A stretch of 64,000 nucleotides of DNA from Rathayibacter sp. VKM Ac-2760 (GCF_009834185.1 NZ_CP047173.1:1550001-1614000), one strand, 5' to 3'; counted from the first letter of the stretch, positions 25,430 through 33,875 are shown. Program-made: numbers and translations. Notes: generated by a model from the letters alone, not told the origin.

Positions 25430-26146
25430 CTAGCCGAGCAGCGTGTAGGTGGAGGCGTCCAGGAACACGGTGCTGTCGGTGCAGACCTCGATCGCGGCAG
25501 GCGCGCGGACGGCGGCGTCGGCCGCGTCGATCACCTCGGCGACGAGGAAGGTCGACGTCGCGGTCGGGCAGCCGAAGGCGCCGGGGGAGTGCCAGGCGAC
25601 GCGGACGTCGGCCTGCGCCGCCGGAGCGAGGGCGAGCAGGCCGGACGGGTTCGGGCCGTCGGCGGAGGCGTCCGCGCCGAGGCGGCCGCCGTCGGCCCCG
25701 GCGGCGTAGACCCCGGGGATGCCGGCGAGCGTGCAGGTCCGGTCGGTCGTGTTCGTGAAGATCAGGTCGAAGGCGCTGCTGCCCGCGCCGGACGCGTCGG
25801 GGTCGGCGCGGTATTCGAGCGAGAGGTCGCTCCCGACGCAGCGGACGGTCGAGGGCTCGGGTGCCGGCGGCTGGGACGCGGTCGGCAGCGGGGCGGGAGG
25901 CTCCGGTGCCGCGGTCGGCTCGGCGGTCGGCGCGGTGGTCGGCGCCGCGGACGGGACGATCGACGCGGGTGCCGACGCCGTCGCGGTGGGCGCAGCCGTG
26001 GGCGTCGCCGTGTTCGTCGCGCTCGGCCGCGGCAGCGGCGAGGTGGTGGAGGCGATGTCGGCGCGCCCCGCGCAGCCGGTGACGAGGAGGCCGACCGCGG
26101 CGAGGGTCAGGGCCGCCGCGGCACCGCGGCGCAGGAGGTCGCTCAT
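25430..26146 (-). CDS. DUF4232 lipoprotein, paralogue 2
   Basis: A 238-residue lipoprotein with lipobox LVTGC (Cys25), a longer Pro/Ala/Thr-rich linker (~residues 35-105) than its paralogue at 23995-24621, and a C-terminal DUF4232 domain (CVGSDLSLEYRADPDASGAGSSAFDLIFTN). The two share almost the whole domain and the same C-terminus. The linker probably spans the cell wall. The function is unknown. Confidence 0.85.
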   Translation of the reverse strand: MSDLLRRGAAAALTLAAVGLLVTGCAGRADIASTTSPLPRPSATNTATPTAAPTATASAPASIVPSAAPTTAPTAEPTAAPEPPAPLPTASQPPAPEPSTVRCVGSDLSLEYRADPDASGAGSSAFDLIFTNTTDRTCTLAGIPGVYAAGADGGRLGADASADGPNPSGLLALAPAAQADVRVAWHSPGAFGCPTATSTFLVAEVIDAADAAVRAPAAIEVCTDSTVFLDASTYTLLG

Positions 26147-26215
26147 GGGCCGAGTCTGCCACCGCGGGGCGCGATCGGCAGCCCGGATCGGCAGCCCCTC
26201 GTCGACGGCCCGCGT

Positions 26216-26950
26216 TCAGCTCCCGGTGTCGGCCAGTCGCCGCGAGGCGGTGCTCATGTGCGCCTCCATCGCCCGCGCCGCAGCGGCGGGGTCGCGCGCC
26301 TCGATCGCCTCGAGCACCGCGCGGTGCTCGGTGAAGGCGTCGAGAGCCTGCTGCGGGCTGCTCAGTGCGCGCTCGACCCAGAGTCGCAGCAGCGAGCGGA
26401 TGGTCTGCAGCAGGTCGCGCAGGACCACGTTCTCGGCGCTCACGGCGATCTGCAGGTGGAAGCGCACGTCGGCCTCGACGAACGCCGCGATGTCGTCGAG
26501 GTGCGACTCCATCGCCTCCAGGTGCGCGTGCAGCCGGGCGAGGCCCTCGTCGTCGATCCGGAGCGCCGCGAGCATCGCCGCCTGCACCTCGAGCGTGCCG
26601 CGCACCTCGATCAGCTCGGCGGTGCGGCCGGCCGAGAGCATCAGCCCCCAGCTGAGCGTGGTCGGCAGCAGCTCCGAGGTGCTGTCGCGCAGGTAGGTGC
26701 CCGAGCCGGGGCGCACGGTCACGATGCCGAGGATCTCCAGCGCCGCGAGCGCCTCCCGCACCGCCGAGCGGCCGACGCCGAGGCTCTCGGCCAGCTGGCG
26801 CTCCGGGGGGAGGCGGGAGCCGGGCACGAGATCGCCGCGGGTGAGCAGCGAGGTGAGCTGCTTGGCCACCTCGGCGACGGCGGTGCCGCGGGGGAGGGCC
26901 TGCAGCTCCAGGCGCACGAGGGACGGATCGTCTTCGGGGTACGCCGGCAT
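26216..26950 (-). CDS. FadR-type GntR-family regulator, probable repressor of apionate catabolism
   Basis: A 244-residue protein. The N-terminal winged helix (about residues 20-90) contains LTRGDLVPGSRLPPERQLAESLGVGRSAVREALAALEILGIVTVRPGSGTYL, the GntR signature. The C-terminal FCD domain contains the metal-ligand-type positions in EVRGTLEVQAAMLAA, FHLQIAVSAEN and EHRAVLEAI. It is divergent from the MFS-lerK-derI-lerI-oiaC-apnO operon. Two inverted copies of GTCAACCGGT lie between them and a third precedes the SDR-apnL operon, so it likely represses both. The inducer is presumably an intermediate such as D-apionate or an erythrulose phosphate. Confidence 0.88.
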   Translation of the reverse strand: MPAYPEDDPSLVRLELQALPRGTAVAEVAKQLTSLLTRGDLVPGSRLPPERQLAESLGVGRSAVREALAALEILGIVTVRPGSGTYLRDSTSELLPTTLSWGLMLSAGRTAELIEVRGTLEVQAAMLAALRIDDEGLARLHAHLEAMESHLDDIAAFVEADVRFHLQIAVSAENVVLRDLLQTIRSLLRLWVERALSSPQQALDAFTEHRAVLEAIEARDPAAAARAMEAHMSTASRRLADTGS

Positions 26951-27004
26951 GCTCCGACCGTAGCAACCGCGCCAGGACCCGACCCGCAGCGACGCGATCG
27001 ACGA

Positions 27005-27014
27005 ACCGGTTGAC
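27005..27014. promoter_or_regulatory. GntR operator half, site 1 (ACCGGTTGAC)
   Basis: ACCGGTTGAC is the exact reverse complement of GTCAACCGGT at 27047-27056 and overlaps the first bases of the TTGACA -35 element of the MFS promoter. Confidence 0.6.
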
Positions 27015-27039
27015 AGCTCACCGGGAGAGGCGGCATCAT
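27010..27039 (+). promoter_or_regulatory. Promoter of the apionate-catabolic operon
   Basis: A perfect -35 TTGACA (27010-27015) is followed after 18 bases by CATCAT (27034-27039), matching the -10 consensus at four positions. The start would fall near 27046, between the -10 and operator site 2. Confidence 0.55.
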
Positions 27040-27046
27040 CTAATTG

Positions 27047-27056
27047 GTCAACCGGT
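27047..27056. promoter_or_regulatory. GntR operator half, site 2 (GTCAACCGGT)
   Basis: GTCAACCGGT sits at the predicted transcription start and, with site 1 32 bases upstream, brackets the promoter. It is itself within a larger imperfect palindrome AATTGG...CCAATT. Occupancy of both sites would block the promoter. Confidence 0.6.
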
Positions 27057-27135
27057 CAGCCAATTCCCCCGAAGGCGGCCCGACACCCCACCCGCACCAC
27101 CCCAACACAGTCGTTGACAGGATCAGGAGATCGAC

Positions 27136-28509
27136 GTGGACCTTCCCTCCCGCCCAGGCGGTACCGCGACGGCGGACGCCGCCGTCGAGAAGAGCGCCAT
27201 CAGGAAGGTGTCGATCCGGCTCGTCCCGTTCGTCGCCCTGATGTTCTTCATCAACTACCTCGACCGCACCGCGATCGGCTTCGCCGCCCCGAACGGCATG
27301 GAGATGGATCTGGCGCTCTCCGCGGCCCAGTTCGGCTTCGCCTCCGGTGTCTTCTTCATCGGCTACATCCTGCTGGAGGTGCCGAGCAACCTCGCGCTGC
27401 ACCGCTTCGGCGCCCGCCGCTGGCTCGCCCGCATCATGGTCAGCTGGGGCATCGTCGCGCTCCTGTTCACCTGGGTGCAGAACTTCGAGCAGCTCGTCGC
27501 CCTGCGCTTCCTGCTCGGTGTCGCCGAGGCCGGCTTCTTCCCGGGCGCGATCCTCTTCCTCAGCCTCTGGGTCCCGGCGAAGCACCGCTCGAAGATCCTC
27601 GCGCTCTTCTACCTGGCGCAGCCGCTCACCACGGTCATCGGCGCCCCGCTCGCCGGTCTCCTGATCGAGCAGGACGGCATCCTCGGCCTCGAGGGCTGGC
27701 GCTTCATGTTCCTCGGCGTCTCGCTCCCCGCGATCGTCGTCGGTGTGATCGCCTGGTTCTACCTCAAGGACAAGCCCTCCGACGCGAAGTGGCTGACCCG
27801 CGAGGAGCAGGTCTGGCTCACCACCGCGCTGCAGCGCGAGGAGGACGTCAAGACCAAGGGCGTCACGACGCATCCCAAGATGTCGTCCGCTTTCAAGAGC
27901 GGCCGCGTCTGGATGCTGAGCTTCGTCTACTTCGGCTTCATCTACGGCCTCTACGCGCTCGCCTTCTTCCTGCCCACGATCATCGAGGGCTTCCAGGAGC
28001 AGTACGGCACGACCTTCGGCATCTTCGAGAAGGGCCTGATCACCGCGATCCCCTACGTGCCCGCGGCCATCGCCCTCTACCTCTGGTCGCGCGACGCGAC
28101 CCGCCGCGGCGTCCGCACCTGGCACATCGTCATCCCGGCGATCGCCGGTGGCCTGAGCATCCCGCTCGCCCTCTTCGCCGGCTCCCCGGCGGCGACGATC
28201 GCCGTGATCACCGTCACCGCCATGGCGATCTTCTCGGCGCTGCCGAACTTCTGGACCTTCCCGACCCGGTTCCTCACCGGTGCGGCGGCCGCGGCCGGCA
28301 TCGCGCTGATCAACACGGTCGGCAACCTGGCCGGCTTCTCGGCCCCGTACATCACGGGTGCCCTGAAGGACGCGACCGGCGGCTACCAGGTCCCGATGTT
28401 CATCGTCGGCTTCTTCCTGCTGCTCTCGGCCGTGCTGATGACCCTCCTCGCGCGCCGCTACAAGGACGCACCGCTCGACGCCCCCAGCGTCGACGTGATC
28501 GCGCACTGA
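27136..28509 (+). CDS. MFS transporter of the anion:cation symporter type, probable apionate/sugar-acid importer
   Basis: A 457-residue protein with about twelve transmembrane helices. The first loop carries the ACS-family signature FFINYLDRTAIGFAAPNGM and the segment FIGYILLEVPSNLALHRFGARRWLARIMVSWG is typical of GudP/tartrate-type carriers of sugar acids. It is the first gene after the GntR-controlled promoter and is followed by the erythrulose kinase gene 62 bases downstream, so D-apionate or a related branched sugar acid is the likely substrate. The start is the GTG at 27136 behind AGGAGA. Confidence 0.85.
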   Translation: MDLPSRPGGTATADAAVEKSAIRKVSIRLVPFVALMFFINYLDRTAIGFAAPNGMEMDLALSAAQFGFASGVFFIGYILLEVPSNLALHRFGARRWLARIMVSWGIVALLFTWVQNFEQLVALRFLLGVAEAGFFPGAILFLSLWVPAKHRSKILALFYLAQPLTTVIGAPLAGLLIEQDGILGLEGWRFMFLGVSLPAIVVGVIAWFYLKDKPSDAKWLTREEQVWLTTALQREEDVKTKGVTTHPKMSSAFKSGRVWMLSFVYFGFIYGLYALAFFLPTIIEGFQEQYGTTFGIFEKGLITAIPYVPAAIALYLWSRDATRRGVRTWHIVIPAIAGGLSIPLALFAGSPAATIAVITVTAMAIFSALPNFWTFPTRFLTGAAAAAGIALINTVGNLAGFSAPYITGALKDATGGYQVPMFIVGFFLLLSAVLMTLLARRYKDAPLDAPSVDVIAH

Positions 28510-28571
28510 TCGCGCACTGATCGCCCGCTGAACGCTCGACGCTCGCCGACTCCCCTCGAACAGGATCACTG

Positions 28572-30342
28572 ATGACCCGGCTCTACAACGACCCGTCCGA
28601 CTTCGCCGACGAGATGATCGACGGCTTCGTCGCCGCGAACCGCCGCTTCGTGCGGCGGGTGCAGGGTGGCGTGGTCCGCTCGACCGCGAGCGTCCCCGGC
28701 TCGGTCGCCCTCGTCGTCGGCGGCGGCTCCGGCCACTACCCGGCGTTCGGCGGGCTCGTGGGGCAGGGGCTCGCGCACGGGGCGGCGATGGGGAACCTCT
28801 TCGCCTCCCCGTCGGCGCAGCAGGTGCACTCGGTCGCCACGGCGGCCGAGCACGGCGGCGGTGTGCTGCTCAGCTACGGCAACTACGCGGGCGACGTGCT
28901 CAACTTCGATGCGGCCGAGCGCCGCCTGCGCGACGAGGGGATCGACGTCCGCACGGTCACGGTGACGGACGACATCTCGAGCGCGAGCGTCGCGGAGAAG
29001 CACAGGCGCCGGGGCATCGCCGGCGACCTGACGGTGTTCAAGGTCGCGGGCGCCGCGGCGGAAGAAGGCGCCTCGCTGGACGAGGTCGAGCGGATCGCCC
29101 GCCTCGCCAACGAGCGCACCCGCTCGTTCGGCGTCGCGTTCTCGGGCTGCTCGCTGCCCGGCTCCGCCGAGCCGCTGTTCACCGTGCCGGAGGGCCGGAT
29201 GGCCGTCGGCATGGGCATCCACGGCGAGCCGGGCATCCGCGAGGACGACGTGCCCACGGCCGACGGACTCGCCGAGCTGCTGGTCTCCTCGCTGCTGGCC
29301 GAGCTGCCGGAGGGCGTCGACGCGGCCGAGGGGTCGCGCCTGGTCGTCGTGCTGAACGGGCTCGGCTCGGTGAAGTACGAGGAGCTGTTCGTGGTCTACT
29401 CCGGAGTCGAGCGCCGTCTGCGCGAGCGCGGCCTCGAAGTGCTCGAGCCCGAGGTCGGCGAGCTGGTCACGAGCTTCGACATGGCCGGCGTCTCGCTCAC
29501 CCTCTTCTGGGTCGATGACGAGCTGGAGCGGCTCTGGGCCGCCCCCGCCGAAGCGCCCGCCTACCGCAAGGGCGCGGTGCGCCCCGCCGAGCAGGCCGTC
29601 GTGGCCGAGCAGGAGGAGGCGGTCGTCGTCATCGGCGACGCGAGCGAGGACTCCCGCGCCGCCGCCGTCACCGTGCTCGCCGCCCTCGAGGCGACGCGGA
29701 GCACGATCGACGAGAACGCCGACGAGCTCGGCCGGATCGACGCGGTGGCCGGCGACGGCGACCACGGCATCGGCATGCAGCGCGGCGTGCACGCGGCGGT
29801 CGCCCGCCCGCCCGCGCGCGCTCGAGGCCGGCGCCGGCTCCGGGACCGTGCTCGCCCACGCGGGCGACGCCTGGTCCGACCGGGCCGGCGGCACCTCCGG
29901 GGCGCTCTGGGGTGCCGCGCTCGCCGCGGTCGGCTCGGCACTCGGCGACAGCGCCGCGCCCACGGCCGCCGCGGTGGTCGAGGGGGTCGACGGCGCCCGC
30001 GCGGCGATCCTCCGCTTCGGCGCGACGCCGGGCGACAAGACGATGGTCGACTCGCTCGTGCCGTTCGCCGACGTGCTCGGCGAGGCGGTCGACGCGGGCG
30101 TCGAGCTGCCCGCGGCCTGGACCCGCGCGGCCGAGGCCTGCACCGCCGCCGCAGCCGCGACCGCGCAGCTGCTGCCGAAGATGGGCCGCGCCCGCCCGCA
30201 CGCCGAGAAGAGCCTCGGCACCCCCGATGCCGGCGCGCACTCGCTCGCCCTGATCGTCACCGCGATCGGCGCGGTGCTGCGCTCGACCGTCGGCACCTCC
30301 GACGCCGCCGACACCGACGGCTCTGTCGGCAGCGGCGCGTAG
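28572..30342 (+). pseudogene. lerK: L-erythrulose kinase of the DhaK-DhaL fusion type, interrupted by a one-base frameshift
   Basis: The first ~410 codons encode an intact DhaK domain: GGGSGHYP near residues 50-57 and the substrate-binding His217 in MGIHGEPG. They also hold the start of DhaL with AGDGDHGIGMQRG (~393-404). The DhaL domain then continues in the next frame from about 29823 (ALEAGAGSGTVLAHAGDAWSDRAGGTSGALWG) to the stop at 30342. Removing one base in the run CCCGCCCGCCCGCGCGCGC (29803-29821) restores a ~589-residue kinase. The run is prone to sequencing error, so the gene may be intact in the organism. The family phosphorylates dihydroxyacetone or erythrulose; the neighbours point to L-erythrulose. 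Confidence 0.82.
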
Positions 30343-30386
30343 CGTCGACTCCGTCCCATCACCGCTTCCAGCAAGGAGAGAACACC

Positions 30387-30887
30387 ATGAGCGCACCCTT
30401 CCGCCTCGTCATCGGCTCCGACGACGCCGGCTTCGACTACAAGGAGATCGTCAAGGCCGACCTCGAGAATGACTCGCGCGTAGCGTCGGTCGTCGACGTC
30501 GGCGTGGACGCCTCCTCGCACACGCCCTACCCGAGCGTCGCCATCGCCGCCGCCGAGATGGTCGCCCGCGGCGACGCCGACCGCGCGATCCTGATCTGCG
30601 GCACCGGACTCGGCGTCGCGATCGCCGCGAACAAGGTCGCCGGCATCCGCGCCGTCACCGCGCACGACTCGTTCTCGGTCGAGCGCTCGATCCTCTCGAA
30701 CGACGCGCAGGTGCTCTGCATGGGCCAGCGCGTCGTCGGCATCGAGCTGGCCCGCCGCCTCGCGAAGGAGTGGCTCGGCTACGAGTTCGACACCTCCTCC
30801 GCCTCCGCCGAGAAGGTGCGCGTGATCGAGGCCTACGAGGCCGGCCACCCGGTCGAGGACGACGCCGCCACGGTCGGCTCGTGCTGA
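30387..30887 (+). CDS. derI: RpiB-family sugar-phosphate isomerase, probable D-erythrulose 4-phosphate isomerase
   Basis: A 166-residue protein of the RpiB/LacAB fold: the start VIGSDDAGFDYKE, the active-site CGTGLGVAIAANK with Cys71, and AHDSFSVERSILSNDAQVLCMG. AAGGAG lies 7 bases before the ATG. RpiB homologues next to DhaK-type kinases and TIM-like isomerases act as DerI, interconverting D-erythrulose 4-phosphate and D-erythrose 4-phosphate. Ribose 5-phosphate isomerase is the general family alternative. The downstream TIM gene starts within its last codons. Confidence 0.85.
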   Translation: MSAPFRLVIGSDDAGFDYKEIVKADLENDSRVASVVDVGVDASSHTPYPSVAIAAAEMVARGDADRAILICGTGLGVAIAANKVAGIRAVTAHDSFSVERSILSNDAQVLCMGQRVVGIELARRLAKEWLGYEFDTSSASAEKVRVIEAYEAGHPVEDDAATVGSC

Positions 30888-31693
30888 GCCGCGCCGCCGG
30901 GGACGCCCCGGCGTTCACCGTCGGCGTGAGCCTCAAGATGTACTTCGGCCACGAGCGGACGCTCGCGTGGATGCGCCGCATCGCCGAGATCGCGCGGACG
31001 CACGAGGCGGTCGCCTCCGGGGCCGTCGAGCTGTTCGTCGTGCCGACCTTCCCCGCACTGGTGCCGGTCGGCGCCCTCGCGGCGGAGGCCGGAGTCGCCC
31101 TCGGCGCGCAGGACCTGTACTGGGAGGACGCGGGAGCGTTCACCGGCGAGGTCAGCGGCGCGGAGCTGCGGGAGATCGGCTGCCGGCTGGTCGAGATCGG
31201 CCACGCCGAGCGGCGCGCGCTCTTCGGCGACGACGACGAGCGGGTCCGCGCGAAGGTCGCGGCGGCTTTCCGCAACGACCTCGTGCCGCTGCTCTGCGTC
31301 GGCGAGACCGAGCGCGGCTCCGTCGACGACGCCGTCGCCGTGGTGCTCGCGCAGATCGACTCCGCCCTGGCGGACGCGGTCGAGGCCGGCGCCGACGGCC
31401 CGATCCTCGCCGCCTACGAGCCGGTCTGGGCGATCGGCGCCCCCGAGCCCGCCGAGCCCGCGTTCATCGCGGGCGTGGTCACGGCTCTGGAGGCGGCGCT
31501 CGCGCAGCTCCCCGGCCGCGCCGGCAGCCGCGTCATCTACGGCGGCAGCGCCGGGCCGGGACTGCTGACCGCGCTCGAGGGGCGGGTGCCCGGGCTCTTC
31601 CTCGGCCGCTTCGCGCACGACCCGGAGGCGGTCGGCGCGATCCTCGACGAGGCGCTCGCGCTCGCCCGCGCCGGCGCGGAGGTGCGGCCGTGA
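30881..31693 (+). CDS. lerI: Triosephosphate-isomerase-like protein, probable L-erythrulose 1-phosphate isomerase
   Basis: A 270-residue TIM homologue. The TIM catalytic residues are present: Lys in VSLKMYF, His108 in VEIGHAERR and Glu180 in YEPVWAIG, with the phosphate-binding GGSAGPG loop near the C-terminus. Compared with housekeeping TpiA the loop NWKMN is altered to VSLKMY and GHSERR to GHAERR, as in LerI enzymes. It is expected to convert L-erythrulose 1-phosphate to D-erythrulose 4-phosphate. The GTG at 30881 overlaps the derI stop; the stop overlaps the oiaC start (GTGA). Confidence 0.83.
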   Translation: MLSRAAGDAPAFTVGVSLKMYFGHERTLAWMRRIAEIARTHEAVASGAVELFVVPTFPALVPVGALAAEAGVALGAQDLYWEDAGAFTGEVSGAELREIGCRLVEIGHAERRALFGDDDERVRAKVAAAFRNDLVPLLCVGETERGSVDDAVAVVLAQIDSALADAVEAGADGPILAAYEPVWAIGAPEPAEPAFIAGVVTALEAALAQLPGRAGSRVIYGGSAGPGLLTALEGRVPGLFLGRFAHDPEAVGAILDEALALARAGAEVRP

Positions 31694-32511
31694 GCGGGAT
31701 CGGGCTGAGCAGCTACGCCTTCTTCTGGCGCTCCTCCGATCGCGTGCCCGAGCCGCTCGGCATCGAGGACATGGTCCGCGAGACCGCCGCGCTCGGCGTC
31801 GGCCTGCTGCAGCTGTGCGACGTGCCGGCGCTGGAGGACTGCTCGGACGAGCAGCTCGCCGCCCTGCGCGAGCTCGCCGCGGCCGAGGGCGTCGCCCTCG
31901 AGCTCGGCACCCGCGGGACGGATCCGGAGCACCTGCGCCGCTGGCTCCGCCTGGCCCGCGCGCTCGACGTCGTGCTGCTGCGCAGCATGTGGACGTCGGG
32001 GGAGGACCGGCCCGACCGCGCCGAGACGCTGCGGCGCCTCGGCGAGATCGCCCCCGAGCTGGAGGAGGCCGGCGTCACGCTGGCCCTGGAGACCTACGAG
32101 CAGGTGAGCACGGCGGAGCTCGTCGACGTGATCGCGACGCTCGATCACCCGCGGATCCGGATCTGCCTCGACCCGGCGAACACCGTCGCGAACCTCGAGC
32201 TGCCGGCCGACGTCACCGCCCGCTGCGCCCCCTACGTCGCCAACTGGCACGTCAAGGACTTCGACTTCAGCCGCAACCCCGGCTGGGTCGGCTTCGTCTA
32301 CACCGGCACCGCGCTCGGCGACGGCCGCCTCGACTACGACGGCATGCTCGCCCTGCTGCAGCCCGAGGCGCGCGGCATCTCCCAGATCATCGAGTTCTGG
32401 CTCCCCTGGCAGGACACCGTCCCGGCCGAGGAGCAGGCGCTCGTCACCACCCGGCTCGAAGCCGAGTGGGTCACCACCACCCTCGACCAGCTCAGGAGAA
32501 GGAACCCATGA
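31690..32511 (+). CDS. oiaC: Xylose-isomerase-like TIM barrel, probable 3-oxo-isoapionate decarboxylase
   Basis: A 273-residue sugar-phosphate-isomerase/epimerase-like barrel. The four expected metal ligands are visible: Glu134 (LETYE), Asp161 (CLDPAN), His187 (NWHVKD) and Glu235 (IIEFW). In described apionate pathways the OiaC member of this superfamily decarboxylates 3-oxo-isoapionate to L-erythrulose, which fits the kinase and isomerases upstream and ApnO downstream. A hydroxypyruvate- or tagatose-epimerase-like function is the alternative from sequence alone. It starts with GTG overlapping lerI and ends overlapping apnO (ATGA). Confidence 0.72.
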   Translation: MSGIGLSSYAFFWRSSDRVPEPLGIEDMVRETAALGVGLLQLCDVPALEDCSDEQLAALRELAAAEGVALELGTRGTDPEHLRRWLRLARALDVVLLRSMWTSGEDRPDRAETLRRLGEIAPELEEAGVTLALETYEQVSTAELVDVIATLDHPRIRICLDPANTVANLELPADVTARCAPYVANWHVKDFDFSRNPGWVGFVYTGTALGDGRLDYDGMLALLQPEARGISQIIEFWLPWQDTVPAEEQALVTTRLEAEWVTTTLDQLRRRNP

Positions 32512-33398
32512 CCGACACCACCGCCACCCCCGCCGCGGGCACCGCCGCCTCCGCCCTCACCGTCGCCGTCATCGGCGCCGGCGGCAAGATGGGCATGCGC
32601 GTCTCGAACAACCTGCAGAAGTCCGACTACAACGCCCTCTACAGCGAGGCCTCTCCCGCCGGCCAGGAGCGCACCCGCGAGGCGGGCCGCGAGATCACCG
32701 CGACCGCCGACGCCGTGAAGGACGCCGACGTCGTCATCCTCGCCGTCCCGGACGTCGTGCTCGGCGCCGTGTCGGAGGACGTCATCCCGCAGATGAAGTC
32801 GGGCGCGATCATCCTCACCCTCGACCCGGCCGCGGCCTACGCGGGCCTGCTCGCGAAGCGCGAGGACATCCACTACGCGGTGGCGCACCCGTGCCACCCG
32901 TCGGTGTTCCTCGAGCGCACGACGCCGGAGGAGTGGGCCGACACGTTCGGCGGCATCGCCGCCCCGCAGGAGGTCGTCGCGGCCCTCGAGGACGCGGACG
33001 ACGACGTGCGGGCGATCGCGGAGAAGGTCATCTCGACCATCTACGCGCCCGTGATCGCCGTGCACTGGGTGACCGTCAAGCAGCTCGCCGTGCTCGAGCC
33101 GACCCTCGTCGAGACCATCGCCTGCATGATCGGCGAGTTCCTCAAGGAGGCGCTGGAGGAGACCGTCAACGGCGTCGGCGTGCCCTACGAGGCCGCGCGC
33201 GCGATGCTCTACGGCCACACCTGGATCGCGCTGACCAACGGCCTGCGCGGCTCGAACCCCTTCTCGGAGGCGTGCCACATCGCCATGGGCTACGGCCGCG
33301 AGGCCCTGATCAAGGACGACTGGAAGAAGATCTTCGACGACTCGGAGCTCGACTCCGTCATCGCGAAGATGCTGAAGATCGACGCCGTCAAGCGCTGA
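32508..33398 (+). CDS. apnO: Probable D-apionate oxidoisomerase (KARI/6PGDH-like)
   Basis: A 296-residue protein. A Rossmann motif VIGAGGKMGMR is at residues 21-31, followed by an NAD(P)-binding domain (VILAVPDVVLGAVSEDVIP) and a helical C-terminal phosphogluconate-dehydrogenase-like domain with HPCHPSVF, ETIACMIGEFLKEALEETVNG and GSNPFSEACHIAMGYGREALIKDDWKKIFD. The described ApnO enzymes have this architecture and convert D-apionate to 3-oxo-isoapionate. AGGAGAAGG precedes the ATG. As the last gene of the operon it is followed by a 90-bp repeat array. Confidence 0.75.
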   Translation: MTDTTATPAAGTAASALTVAVIGAGGKMGMRVSNNLQKSDYNALYSEASPAGQERTREAGREITATADAVKDADVVILAVPDVVLGAVSEDVIPQMKSGAIILTLDPAAAYAGLLAKREDIHYAVAHPCHPSVFLERTTPEEWADTFGGIAAPQEVVAALEDADDDVRAIAEKVISTIYAPVIAVHWVTVKQLAVLEPTLVETIACMIGEFLKEALEETVNGVGVPYEAARAMLYGHTWIALTNGLRGSNPFSEACHIAMGYGREALIKDDWKKIFDDSELDSVIAKMLKIDAVKR

Positions 33399-33426
33399 GT
33401 CGCGAGCCCGGGTGCGTGCGCGACGA

Positions 33427-33800
33427 CCTTCGGCTCGTGGTTCCGGGTCCGGCTCGCTGGAATCCGCTGTTTCGGCGAGCCGGGGCTGTTTCTGCGAGCC
33501 GGGGCGTCGCTCCGCACACCTTCGGCTCGTGGATTCACCCTCGGCTCGCTGAATACTGCGGTTTCTGCGAGCCGAGTGTGTTTCTGCGAGCCGGGGCGTC
33601 GCTCCGCACCTTCGGCTCGTGAATTGACCCTCGGCTCGCTGGATTCAGCGGTTTCTGCGAGCCGAAGGTGTTTCTGCGAGCCGGGGTGTCGCTCCGCACC
33701 TTCGGCTCGTGAATTCACCCTCGGCTCGCTGGATTCAGCGGTTTCTGCGAGCCGAAGGTGTTTCCGCGAGCCGACGCGTCGCTCCGCCACCTTCGGCTCG
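33427..33800. repeat. ~90-bp tandem repeat array B (four units)
   Basis: The landmark CCTTCGGCTCGT occurs at 33427, 33519, 33609, 33699 and 33790, a period of 90-92 bases. Each unit continues with TTCACCCTCGGCTCGCTGGA, then TTTCTGCGAGCC and GTGTTTCTGCGAGCCGGGGC, then GTCGCTCCGCA. GGCTCGC and GCGAGCC within the unit can pair. No gene is evident from 33399 to 33875. Confidence 0.88.
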
Positions 33801-33875
33801 TCGAACCGCCTCCTGCTCGAGGCGTCCCGGAACGGTCGAGACGGCCCGCAGCAGCGGGACGCCTCGAGGGCCCGA

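Noticed and set aside
28572..30887. A single 771-residue fusion of the kinase with the RpiB-like protein
   Set aside because: After about residue 410 the frame reads Arg-rich nonsense while the DhaL domain continues in the next frame, and the RpiB part has its own AAGGAG and ATG. The apparent fusion is an artefact of the frameshift.
30881..31693. Housekeeping glycolytic triosephosphate isomerase
   Set aside because: Catalytic residues are present, but the gene is embedded in a catabolic operon by 4- to 7-base overlaps and has altered active-site surroundings (SLKMY, GHAERR), which fits LerI better. A separate tpiA is expected elsewhere.
33427..33800. CRISPR array
   Set aside because: The period is ~90 bases with the whole unit conserved; there are no unique spacers between short identical repeats and no cas genes nearby. 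The same reasoning excludes the 26-bp and 23-bp arrays.
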